Positions 32,801 through 39,827 of a stretch of 64,000 nucleotides of DNA are shown here, piece by piece (position 1 is the first letter of the stretch; every line of letters begins with the position of its first letter). Location: the NCBI RefSeq assembly GCF_004138485.1, contig NZ_RYEV01000003.1, forward strand, positions 868,001 to 932,000. The letters are read 5' to 3'. The position numbers and the translations under genes are program-made. Under the pieces are notes generated by a model, which saw only the letters and a program-made list of their open reading frames with translations, was not told where the DNA came from and did not search any database. The stretch comes from Peristeroidobacter soli (GTDB taxonomy: Bacteria; Pseudomonadota; Gammaproteobacteria; Steroidobacterales; Steroidobacteraceae).

Positions 32801-33801
32801 TGCTTGCATTGCTGGCTGCGGTGTTCGTGACGTGGATGCTGTCGTTCTTCATCTCGCGTCGCCTGCTGGGAACCGGCCTGCACAAGGAACTCTGTCGAGC
32901 GACTGTGCCTGCGAGCGCGCATCACGGAGTGCTGTTCTATTCGCGGAAGATGTCCAGCGAGGAAGTGGACCGGCTGCTGACAGCGTTGCGGTCGGGCGAG
33001 GCGGAAGTCACTCGCATCAATGTCGCGGCGAAATCGTTTCATACCGCACTGACGCCTGACCGCGCCATCGAAGGTCGCGTGTTGCTGACGAATCTGGACA
33101 TCGCGCTCGCCGATGCCGCTCGGCGACGGGACCTGCTGGATGTGCTGGAACGGCTGGTCGATGACTCACACGTGCAGCTATTGATTCTCTGCCGCCGCTC
33201 ACCCATCGAGCAGCTCTATCATCCCGAGCGCTATCCAGAAGCCGGGCCACAGCATGCCTTGGCGGTGGAGGAATCGCTGCGCTGGGACAATGTGTTGCAG
33301 AAGTTCGAATGTCGGGACCTCGAGAACACGGATGTGCCACGTTCGCACCCGCATCTGGCGACGGTCGATCATCATCGGACCTGGAAGCTGTGCAGCCGGA
33401 CCGAACGTTTGCTGTTATATGAATTGGCGCGGGGGCGACTGGCCAATCCGCGCAATACGACGGTGATCGAAGCGCTGCTGGCACGCGGACTGTTGCAGCT
33501 CGATCCCTGGCCGAAGATCGCGGATGAGAGCTTCGAGAAGTTCGTGCGCACCGCCGAGACCACCGAAGAAGTGGCGCAGTGGCAGGATGCGAACCAGGAC
33601 GTCGGCAAGCGCTGGCGCTCGATTTTTACCGGCATTCTGCTGGCGGCGCTGTTGCTGGCGGTGCTGTGGTTCAGCTGGTCGGGCGGCGACAAGTTCAAAG
33701 TCGTGTATGCCATCCTGGCCGGTGCGGTCGCGTTCCTCAGTCAGATCGGTCAAGCCTTCAACTTCGTTCGCGGCGGCTCGGGAACGCGCGCCGGCGGCTG
33801 A
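29827..33801 (+). CDS. Large multi-sensor membrane protein with degenerate NTPase-like cytoplasmic domain
   Basis: 1324 residues if it begins at the TTG at 29827 (GAGG 11 bases upstream); an in-frame TTG at 29794 is the other option. The order is: membrane helix (31-55), periplasmic domain of about 275 residues, two helices (about 332-352, 367-389), and a second periplasmic domain with a Cache-like motif YDNREYFRALQRHEGWAF. Four helices follow, then a third, cysteine-containing periplasmic domain, another helix and a cytoplasmic region of about 290 residues, ending in two helices. The cytoplasmic region has a Walker-B-like GRVLLTNLDIALADAARRRD and a sensor-like VQLLILCRRSPIEQLY, but no Walker A loop. 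It is followed by a winged-helix-like segment (LCSRTERLLLYELARG). I infer a signal-sensing protein with a dead or nucleotide-independent P-loop-like module; function unknown. Confidence 0.75.
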   Translation: MEAASQNNSANATSPANFAVRGGSRRSRRLPLAQLLFVVASIVLLVAAGSYVFRFVSATAFHKERAFRVLDEFGSQLDNLQRTLANQLRLLPTELVSQQCLLEFAGQSPSSRSCGDRRDSYQRRLALQGPKVGIANVDKNLFARACGQTNRHGMTLQIHEPGVPFTAFSCAIELPSRSEGRVLTASFQGSVGETVESFVSQTFFDEVLVALGDGTVIATVPRQVEAASPTLPLHTVKMRRLGVTNVATLLRSSDTATDNKAATLPTQPDVLTTTIAGDNYRAFVRAVQPRIGIYQEQEEGKPALREERLYLVGLQREDLRAELASSMEPGGRFLLTILTLLAFLVWPLANLRSKSPDDTIAWSEAVACLASVVLIPAVLAIAAVWVWSYQSLLSWVDAGASRYAQQIDTTLNRELQEGRVLLDQYRALYRPSRPSGPVAIPIRSQENGFVTGRVGACNKQQDRTCVIDVPKDGAGEWRSWTTFSSVFATDSRGIREGDRYTVYDPPMVKSDASYDNREYFRALQRHEGWAFSDPGTGKKDSFVAQRLFSGSDGARVLQIAMSRSEGAECSDGFCGIVTGSASFHSLSASVSPPLLSFAVIDRNNGLVLFHSNDSRSLAENLFVETERNPELLALTEVGQSGFFSGHYVGAGHRFYHLPMKDTPWSVVVFYSLKEVGDLPWHAVFTALAAYTGALLVLFSASGLLVGLWAKRSRKSVLSIAAGFWMRGGSSCSYARWGVALFGAGLCLVTIYEIWADGPVSLITRVMWVLLAVASGAVLLQHRFGVHSVCITLWLLLVSALPAGWMALGYHDVQVQGLLRDGLLGAARDVQKRSAVIASDLQRWLSSNDDRENDFPPVAKLARPSNVMPVPGYASGSCKGEPARGQENTWALCVFDEPPLATLITRRDLDFWRRETWDASVRAQTQQRRIRLLGRMNGWNPVCHSRDTAEQCVFRTTNGQSFTIRAEAAPGRDTAHDDDDRRFEGVAGSLSSVLALLAAVFVTWMLSFFISRRLLGTGLHKELCRATVPASAHHGVLFYSRKMSSEEVDRLLTALRSGEAEVTRINVAAKSFHTALTPDRAIEGRVLLTNLDIALADAARRRDLLDVLERLVDDSHVQLLILCRRSPIEQLYHPERYPEAGPQHALAVEESLRWDNVLQKFECRDLENTDVPRSHPHLATVDHHRTWKLCSRTERLLLYELARGRLANPRNTTVIEALLARGLLQLDPWPKIADESFEKFVRTAETTEEVAQWQDANQDVGKRWRSIFTGILLAALLLAVLWFSWSGGDKFKVVYAILAGAVAFLSQIGQAFNFVRGGSGTRAGG

Positions 33802-33842
33802 GGCTGCTACCATTCGCCGCCTGTGCATGGTCGGGGCGGCGT

Positions 33843-34877
33843 GTGATCGGAACGAACCGGGCGTTGTTGGCTATATTGGCGCTGGCGCTTGCACCAGTGA
33901 TGAGCGGATGCGAGCGCAAGCCCCCGGAACTGGCCCTCTCCGGGCCGGCCCAGGGAACGACGTACTCGATCAAAGTGGCGTCCGCACCCGACGGCATCGA
34001 TGCCCACGCGTTGCGAGTCGCGACCGATCAGATCCTCGATAGCATCGATCGCAGCATGTCGGGCTATCGCGATGACTCGGAGATCTCCCGCTTCAATGCG
34101 TCGACCTCGACCGACTGGTTCGAGGTCTCCGGCGATCTCGCCAAGGTGGTCGATTTCGCGCTCCAGGTCAGCCGGGAATCGGGCGGCATGTTCGACATCA
34201 CGGTCGGGCCGCTGGTCGCCGCGTGGGGTTTCGGCAAGGCGGGTGAGCCCATCGATCTGCCCGATGAAGCGCAGCTCGCCGAACTGCGCTCGCAGGTCGG
34301 GTATCAAAAGCTGGAGGCGCGCTTGAGTCCGCCCGCGCTTCGGAAGTCGGATGCCAGGGTGCGGGTCGATCTCAACGGCATCGCGCCGGGTTACACCGTC
34401 GATCTGATCGCCGAGCGCTTCCGGAGCATGCATCTGAACGATTTCATGATCGATCTGGGGGGCGAGGTGCGGGCGCAGGGCCGGAATGCCCGGGGGGAGC
34501 CCTGGCGAATCGCGGTGGAGCGCCCCATCGATGCGGAACCTGAGCCCTACGCCATCGTAGCCCTGGCGGATGCGTCGGTGACAACGTCGGGCGAGTATCG
34601 TCACTATTACGATCGTGACGGGCATCGCTATTCGCATACCATCGATCCGCGCACCGGCCGGCCAGTCGAACACACGCTCGCTTCGGTCGTCGTCATCGGC
34701 CCGACCACGATGCACGTCGACGCCTGGGCCAAGGTGTTCAACGTGCTCGGCACCGCAGCCGGGCGCAAGGTGGCGCTCGAGCGGGCGATGCCTGTGATGT
34801 TCATAGAAGCGCGCGGCACCGGGTTGTATTCGGTGACCACGCCCCAGTTCGATCCCTACGTGTCAGACAGGAAATAA
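33843..34877 (+). CDS. apbE: FAD:protein FMN transferase (ApbE), lipoprotein
   Basis: 344 residues. ApbE attaches FMN from FAD to Thr/Ser residues of exported redox proteins. The GTG start at 33843 gives a lipoprotein signal ending in VMSGC. The mature domain has AQGTTYSIKV, VDLNGIAPGYTVDLIAER, FMIDLGGEVRAQG and the metal-site DAWAKVFNVLG, with HTIDPRTGRPVEHTLASV. An open frame extends upstream through the previous gene without homology. No obvious flavinylated target (Nqr/Rnf or FMN-binding domain) is in the window, so its substrate lies elsewhere or is unrecognised. It is followed after 3 bases by a secreted amidohydrolase. Confidence 0.92.
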   Translation: MIGTNRALLAILALALAPVMSGCERKPPELALSGPAQGTTYSIKVASAPDGIDAHALRVATDQILDSIDRSMSGYRDDSEISRFNASTSTDWFEVSGDLAKVVDFALQVSRESGGMFDITVGPLVAAWGFGKAGEPIDLPDEAQLAELRSQVGYQKLEARLSPPALRKSDARVRVDLNGIAPGYTVDLIAERFRSMHLNDFMIDLGGEVRAQGRNARGEPWRIAVERPIDAEPEPYAIVALADASVTTSGEYRHYYDRDGHRYSHTIDPRTGRPVEHTLASVVVIGPTTMHVDAWAKVFNVLGTAAGRKVALERAMPVMFIEARGTGLYSVTTPQFDPYVSDRK

Positions 34878-34880
34878 ATC

Positions 34881-36188
34881 ATGAAGTGGATGATTCCGAC
34901 CAGCCTGGCCATGACGGCGATGTTTGGCGCGACCAGCGCCGGCGCGCAGGTCTCTGGAGCACAGATCGATGCCGCCGCCGGTAAGGTGGAGGCCAAGGTC
35001 ATCACCTGGCGACGGGATATTCATCAGCATCCCGAGCTGAGCAATCGCGAGACGCGCACGTCGAAGCTGGTCGCGGATCATTTGAAGAAGCTGGGCTTGC
35101 CGGTGCGCACGGGCATTGCCCGCACGGGTGTCACGGCGGTGTTGAAAGGCGGCAAGCCGGGGCCGGTGATTGCGTTACGCGCCGACATGGATGCTTTGCC
35201 GGTGTCGGAGCAGGTCGATGTGCCGTTCAAGTCGACGGTGACGACCGAATATCTGGGCAAGAAAGTCGGTGTCATGCACGCCTGCGGTCATGACTCGCAT
35301 GTCGCGAATCTGATGGGCGTGGCCGAGATGCTGGCGGGCATGAAACAGGATCTGCCCGGCACGGTGCTGTTCATTTTCCAGCCGGCCGAAGAGGGCGCGC
35401 CTGAGGGTGAAGAAGGCGGCGCCGGGTTGATGATCAAAGAAGGCGTGTTCAACGAAGTGAAGCCCGAGGCCGTGTTTGGCCTGCATGTCACGTCGACCCT
35501 CAACACCGGCGTCATCGGTTATCGCTCCGGCCCGTTCATGGCGGCGTCGGATGCGTTCCGTATCGAAGTGCAGGGTCGGCAGTCGCACGGCTCGCGCCCA
35601 TGGTCGGGCGTCGATCCGATCGTCGCGGCGTCGCAGATCGTCGTGGGACTGCAGACCATCGTCAGCCGTCAGATCGATATCACTCAGCTGCCGGCGGTCG
35701 TGACCATCGGCAAGTTCGACGGCGGCGTTCGTCACAACATCATCCCGGACAGCGTCGACATGCGCGGCACGCTGCGCACGTTCGACAAGGACATGCGCGC
35801 CGACATCATGAAGCGCATCGATAAGACGGCGACCAGCATTGCCGCGTCCAGTGGCGCACAGGCGAAGGTCACCTTCAGCCCGGGCAACAACCCCGTCGTC
35901 ATGAACAATCCTCAGCTCACGCAGCGGGCGTTGCCGTCACTCAAGCGGGTTGCCGGTGACGACAAAGTTGTGACGCTGCCGTTGATCACCGGCTCGGAAG
36001 ATTTCGCGTACTATGCGGACTTGATTCCCAGCCTGTTCTTCTACGTCGGCGTAACCCCTCCGGGCCAGGATGCGAACGCCGCGCCGAGCAATCATTCACC
36101 GTTGTTCTATATCGACGAACCCAGCATCGCATTCGCGACCCGCGCGCTGGCGTCAGTGGCCGTCGATTATTTGCAGGGGACGAAGTAA
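34881..36188 (+). CDS. Exported M20-family amidohydrolase
   Basis: 435 residues with a Sec signal peptide (LAMTAMFGATSAGAQ). It belongs to the M20D/IAA-amino-acid-hydrolase group: metal ligands are in HQHPELSNRETRT, MHACGHDSHVANLMG, QPAEEGAPEGEEGG and TGSEDFAYYAD, with the dimerisation domain in the middle (SHGSRPWSGVDPIVAASQ). Members remove N-acyl or amide groups from amino acids; the substrate here is unknown. The periplasmic location is notable because most homologues are cytoplasmic. It starts 3 bases after apbE and is probably co-transcribed with it. Confidence 0.9.
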   Translation: MKWMIPTSLAMTAMFGATSAGAQVSGAQIDAAAGKVEAKVITWRRDIHQHPELSNRETRTSKLVADHLKKLGLPVRTGIARTGVTAVLKGGKPGPVIALRADMDALPVSEQVDVPFKSTVTTEYLGKKVGVMHACGHDSHVANLMGVAEMLAGMKQDLPGTVLFIFQPAEEGAPEGEEGGAGLMIKEGVFNEVKPEAVFGLHVTSTLNTGVIGYRSGPFMAASDAFRIEVQGRQSHGSRPWSGVDPIVAASQIVVGLQTIVSRQIDITQLPAVVTIGKFDGGVRHNIIPDSVDMRGTLRTFDKDMRADIMKRIDKTATSIAASSGAQAKVTFSPGNNPVVMNNPQLTQRALPSLKRVAGDDKVVTLPLITGSEDFAYYADLIPSLFFYVGVTPPGQDANAAPSNHSPLFYIDEPSIAFATRALASVAVDYLQGTK

Positions 36189-36249
36189 TCGCGCCTAGCC
36201 CTGAACCGCAATAGCTCGTCGCAGCCCATCCAATGAGTGTTAACAGGCC

Positions 36250-36990
36250 CTAGCTCAGGCCCTCCAGCGCCACTTCCATCGTAGCGCCGATCCCTTCATG
36301 GATGACGAGATCGGCGAGCCGGTCCACCGGCGTCGGATCCCGATTGACGATGACCAGTTTCGCGCCGTTGTTTTTGGCGCGAACGGGAAAGTCGGCGGCG
36401 GGGAACACCGACAGCGACGAGCCCAGGACCAGAAACAAATCGCAGGCGAGGGTTTCTTCCTGGGCGCGGCGCATGGGCAGCTCGGGCATCTGCTGGCCGA
36501 AGGAAATGGTGGCGGTTTTGATGATGCCGCCGCAGCGCTTGCAGGGCGCGACGGTGTTGGTCTCCCGGAACTCACGTTCCAGTTCGTCGAGCTCGACGCG
36601 GGTGTGGCACTTGAGGCATTTCGCGTAAGTCGAGTTGCCGTGCAGTTCGATGACCTTTTCTTCCGGCACACCGGATGTCTGATGCAGGTTGTCGACGTTC
36701 TGGGTGACGACCACGCTCGCCCGGCCCGAGTGAATCAATTCCGCCACGGCTGCATGCCCACGATTCGGCCTCGCGCCGACCCAACCGTCGGCATTGCTGA
36801 AGCGACGGCGCCAGGCCTGGCGACGGGTATGTTCCGAGGCGACGAAGTCCTGATAGTAGATGGGCTGGATCTTGCTCCACACGCCGCCGGGGCTGCGGAA
36901 ATCGGGAATACCGGATTCGGTGCTGATGCCGGCACCGCTGAAGACGAGGACGCGCCGGCTGGCGCGGAGCAGATCGTTGAGTTCGCTCAT
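36250..36990 (-). CDS. Sirtuin, NAD-dependent protein deacylase
   Basis: 246 residues. Class-wide motifs are all present: GAGISTESGIPDFRSPGGVW for NAD binding, TQNVDNLHQTSG, and ELHGN with the catalytic His. The four-cysteine zinc module is CLKC and CKRC. It also has VVLGSSLSVFPAA-like LVLGSSLSVFPAADFP. The residue pair typical of desuccinylases (Y and R in the acyl pocket) is not clearly present, so a deacetylase is more likely. It is transcribed alone and convergent to the amidohydrolase gene. Confidence 0.93.
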   Translation of the reverse strand: MSELNDLLRASRRVLVFSGAGISTESGIPDFRSPGGVWSKIQPIYYQDFVASEHTRRQAWRRRFSNADGWVGARPNRGHAAVAELIHSGRASVVVTQNVDNLHQTSGVPEEKVIELHGNSTYAKCLKCHTRVELDELEREFRETNTVAPCKRCGGIIKTATISFGQQMPELPMRRAQEETLACDLFLVLGSSLSVFPAADFPVRAKNNGAKLVIVNRDPTPVDRLADLVIHEGIGATMEVALEGLS

Positions 36991-37152
36991 AAGTCAGCGG
37001 TGGACGGAGGACGACGGTTGAGAGGTGGGAGGAAGGGGTTCCTCTTTATACTCTCACGCGCCGCCCGTTCCGCCTACCGCCAACGCACCTGAGCAAGTTG
37101 TGCTTGCTCAGGCATATATAAACGGCTGAGCGCTGGGCTCCGTTCCGCGCGA

Positions 37153-37686
37153 TCAGTTGTGAGCCAGCTGCAATTCGCCGTTGAGCACCGGAATTTGCGT
37201 GCCCGGATCGCGGTCCATACGCACGGTATCTTCCTTGTCGCCGAGCCGGTAGCGCACGTCATAGCCGACGATCTTTTCCTTGCTGTCGTACACGGTCTCA
37301 CAACGCTTTTCCGTGGTTGTGTATGTGTTGCCGTTCTGCATGCGTTGCTGGACTTTGTTTCCAGCATAGCCGCCGGCCGCGGCACCAGCGGCGGTCGCGA
37401 TCTTCTGGCCTCGGCCATCGCCGACCTGATTGCCCAGCACGCCACCCACCACCGCGCCGATCACGGTGCCAGCGATGCGCTTCTCGTCCTTCACGGGCGC
37501 CTGATGTGTAACGACGTGATCATTGCAAACTTCCCGCGGCGTGCGGGTCGTTTCCTTCACGGTGTCGACTTTCAGCACCTGGGCGAATTTGGGGCTGCGA
37601 TCGAAGATATCCAGATTGGCAACTGCCGCACCGGCCGTCACGACCGCCGCACCGATCACCAGACCCGTCACCAACGACTTGTTCAT
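37153..37686 (-). CDS. Glycine-zipper 2TM-domain envelope protein
   Basis: 177 residues. An N-terminal hydrophobic helix (VTGLVIGAAVVTAGAAVA) acts as signal or anchor. A classic glycine zipper follows: GTVIGAVVGGVLGNQVGDG and AAGAAAGGYAGNKVQ. Such Rickettsia 17-kDa-antigen-like proteins sit in the outer membrane or periplasm and often respond to envelope stress. The C-terminal part (YDVRYRLGDKEDTVRMDRDPG) is a common conserved extension of the group. It appears to be a single-gene unit. Confidence 0.85.
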   Translation of the reverse strand: MNKSLVTGLVIGAAVVTAGAAVANLDIFDRSPKFAQVLKVDTVKETTRTPREVCNDHVVTHQAPVKDEKRIAGTVIGAVVGGVLGNQVGDGRGQKIATAAGAAAGGYAGNKVQQRMQNGNTYTTTEKRCETVYDSKEKIVGYDVRYRLGDKEDTVRMDRDPGTQIPVLNGELQLAHN

Positions 37687-37803
37687 GCAAAGCTCCTGTC
37701 AAGCCCGCGCCGACGATTACGCGCAGGGTGTAGGACAAAGATTAAACGAAATGGGCCCGGGGTCGGTTCCCGTCGCCAGACAGCGTCAGTGAGGCCCGCA
37801 CAG

Positions 37804-37839
37804 CAAAAGAAAAAGGCGCCGGAAAGTCTTCGCGGCGCC
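37804..37839 (-). terminator. Rho-independent terminator after the serine protease gene
   Basis: A 7-bp stem GGCGCCG (37815-37821) / CGGCGCC (37833-37839) with an 11-base loop is followed on the minus strand by a T-rich run (the complement of the A-rich 37804-37814). It is 28 bases past the protease stop. Confidence 0.78.
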
Positions 37840-37867
37840 CAGGAAAAGGGATGTCTCGAATTCGAAT

Positions 37868-38782
37868 TCAGTTCGCGACGCGCGCCTCGCGCTGCTGCTG
37901 CATCTCGCTCTTGAGTGTCTTTTCCAGCCAGTCGTTCATGGTAATCATGGTGTTGTGCGCCGACTGCGCATGCATGCCGACGATCACGCCCGTCGTCTCA
38001 TCGATCAACGGCGCGCCGGGAGAAATGTCGCGAGAATCCAGGTCGTGCGTGAAGCCGCCGGTGCTGGCATTCACGATACCGTTCGCGCGGCGCTCATACA
38101 CCGTGCCGCGAGCCTTGCGCTTGATGCTGTCCGCGTCGATGTCGTTCTTGTAGCCGATCATCACCACGGAAGCGGCGGAGCCCGAGAAGCGGCCGAGCGG
38201 CATGGTGCGCTGGGCATAGCGCGACGGCTGGCTCAAACGCACGACCGCGAAGTCCTTGCTGACCTGGCCAGCGGCGCCGGCTTCATCCCACTGGGATTTC
38301 ACATACGAAACCGGAATGCGTTCGCGCACCTGGCCGACCGAATCGATGCTGTTGTAAGTGCAGTCGGAAGGCTCGGCGCCGGTGGCGCTCTTCTGAAACA
38401 TGTGAGCGACGGTGACGCCGATGTCGAATGCGCCGACCAGAAACGCCGTCGACGTGCGCTGCTTGCCGTCGACCATGCAGGAGATCACGCCGACCCCGCT
38501 GAACGACGCGTAATCCTTCGATGTCACTTCCGTCCGGCGCAAGGACTCGTGCTGATTGGACTGGTCGTGCGCGGTGGAAAAGCGGAAAAAATGCTGATTC
38601 TCGGCCGGCGACGACAGATCCGGCGCGCATTGGCTGCCTTTGCCGCACAGAGCCGCATCCGCGTGCGCGCGCTGATTGCCCATCAATGCCAGCGCCGCCA
38701 ATGCACCCGTCACCAGAGCGAGTTTCGATGCGCCCTTCCGTGTGTTGCTGGCAGAGGGCAGAGAGGCAAGTTTCACGCGCAT
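37868..38782 (-). CDS. Exported trypsin-like serine protease
   Basis: 304 residues from the ATG at 38782. The signal peptide is basic then hydrophobic (KLALVTGALAALALM) with an AHA/DAA cleavage area. The chymotrypsin-fold triad can be read as H in GVTVAHMFQK, D in SKDFAVVRLSQP and S in SRDISPGAPLID; the last motif has lost the usual GDSGGP form but keeps a Ser flanked by small residues. Paired cysteines (ALCGKGSQC; SCMV/DCTY) suggest disulfides in the periplasm. Whether it is active is uncertain. In-frame codons before 38782 add 18 residues without a better signal. Confidence 0.75.
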   Translation of the reverse strand: MRVKLASLPSASNTRKGASKLALVTGALAALALMGNQRAHADAALCGKGSQCAPDLSSPAENQHFFRFSTAHDQSNQHESLRRTEVTSKDYASFSGVGVISCMVDGKQRTSTAFLVGAFDIGVTVAHMFQKSATGAEPSDCTYNSIDSVGQVRERIPVSYVKSQWDEAGAAGQVSKDFAVVRLSQPSRYAQRTMPLGRFSGSAASVVMIGYKNDIDADSIKRKARGTVYERRANGIVNASTGGFTHDLDSRDISPGAPLIDETTGVIVGMHAQSAHNTMITMNDWLEKTLKSEMQQQREARVAN

Positions 38783-39011
38783 GGTCACCACCGTGGCTTG
38801 GTTGCTGGAGAAGGTCGCATGCCTCGGCGGGGTCAAGCTTTAGGGCGGGCCCTGAAGCACCTGATCGCCATGGCCTGTCCGTTGTCTGCGGACGGGGACA
38901 GTGATCCCTCAACTATCCTTGCGACCGAGCCTAGGGCGATGAGTTCGACGCAGGCGTGACGCGGCTCAAATTCCTGCGTCGGAAATTGAGAACTGTCCCA
39001 AAGAACGGCGA

Positions 39012-39040
39012 CAAAAAAGGGCCGGGCGAAGGGCCCGGCC
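39012..39040 (-). terminator. Rho-independent terminator after tonB
   Basis: A perfect 8-bp stem GGCCGGGC (39020-39027) / GCCCGGCC (39033-39040) with a 5-base loop is followed on the minus strand by six Ts (the complement of A's at 39013-39018). It lies 30 bases past the tonB stop. Confidence 0.88.
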
Positions 39041-39070
39041 TGAGTGCTCGCCAACTGAACGGACCGAGTC

Positions 39071-39688
39071 TTACTGGCTCGTCAGACGGAAGGTGATGGC
39101 GACCTGAGTCCAGGCGCTGATCGGATTGGTGCCGTTGGTCGCGGCTACGAAGCGCCACTTACGGACTGCCTGCATCGCAGCTTCGTCGAGTCGCGCAAAG
39201 CCACTGCTGGTAGCGATCGCGACCTCTTTCGGACGACCCTTCTCATCGACCAGCACCTTCAAGCGCACCGTGCCTTCCTCACCCGCGCGTCGCGAAGCGG
39301 GCGGATAGGCCGGTTCGACCCGATTGCTCGTCTTGAGATCCTGCGCCGGCGCCGCCGCCGTGGTCGCGGCGATCGCATTCTCGGACGGCGCGGTGTTCTC
39401 CACCGGGGCCACCACAGGCTCGTCGAACTGAACCTCGGGCATCGGCGTCTCGGTCGGCATGGCCTGATCGATTTCCGGCTTCACAACAGGCGCCGGCGGC
39501 TCAGGCTCGGACTTGGTCTGCTCGGGAATGAATACGGCTTCGAGCGGCGCTGCGAATTGCGGCACCTTCACCACGCCCATGGTGGCGGCGAGACCGTAAA
39601 TGATGAGGATGTGAATGCCGATAACGGCCATCGCCGGGCCGCCACGAGAAAGCAAGCTCTCGTTGCTCGGGGTATCGGGTGCGTACAT
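39071..39688 (-). CDS. tonB: TonB energy-transducing protein
   Basis: 205 residues from the ATG at 39688, which has GGAGG 6 bases upstream; an ATG four codons earlier lacks this. One membrane helix (about 22-40, AVIGIHILIIYGLAATM) precedes a Pro/Glu-rich periplasmic linker (KSEPEPPAPVVKPE). The C-terminal TonB domain follows (NRVEPAYPPASRRAGEEGTV, then FARLDEAAMQAVRKWRF). TonB passes proton-motive energy to outer-membrane receptors. ExbB and ExbD are not adjacent. One TonB-dependent receptor is encoded at 61201-63294 but need not be its only partner. Confidence 0.9.
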   Translation of the reverse strand: MYAPDTPSNESLLSRGGPAMAVIGIHILIIYGLAATMGVVKVPQFAAPLEAVFIPEQTKSEPEPPAPVVKPEIDQAMPTETPMPEVQFDEPVVAPVENTAPSENAIAATTAAAPAQDLKTSNRVEPAYPPASRRAGEEGTVRLKVLVDEKGRPKEVAIATSSGFARLDEAAMQAVRKWRFVAATNGTNPISAWTQVAITFRLTSQ

Positions 39689-39827
39689 TCTGACCTCCAC
39701 TTTCTACACAGGCCTGGCCTGCGCTCCTGCTTATAAACGGGCGGAATGACGCAAAGGGTTCAACAATTTTGTGGCGGCACTGTCGCGAGTTGGCGGCAAC
39801 CCGAAAAAGTTCCGTACACTTGGCGTC

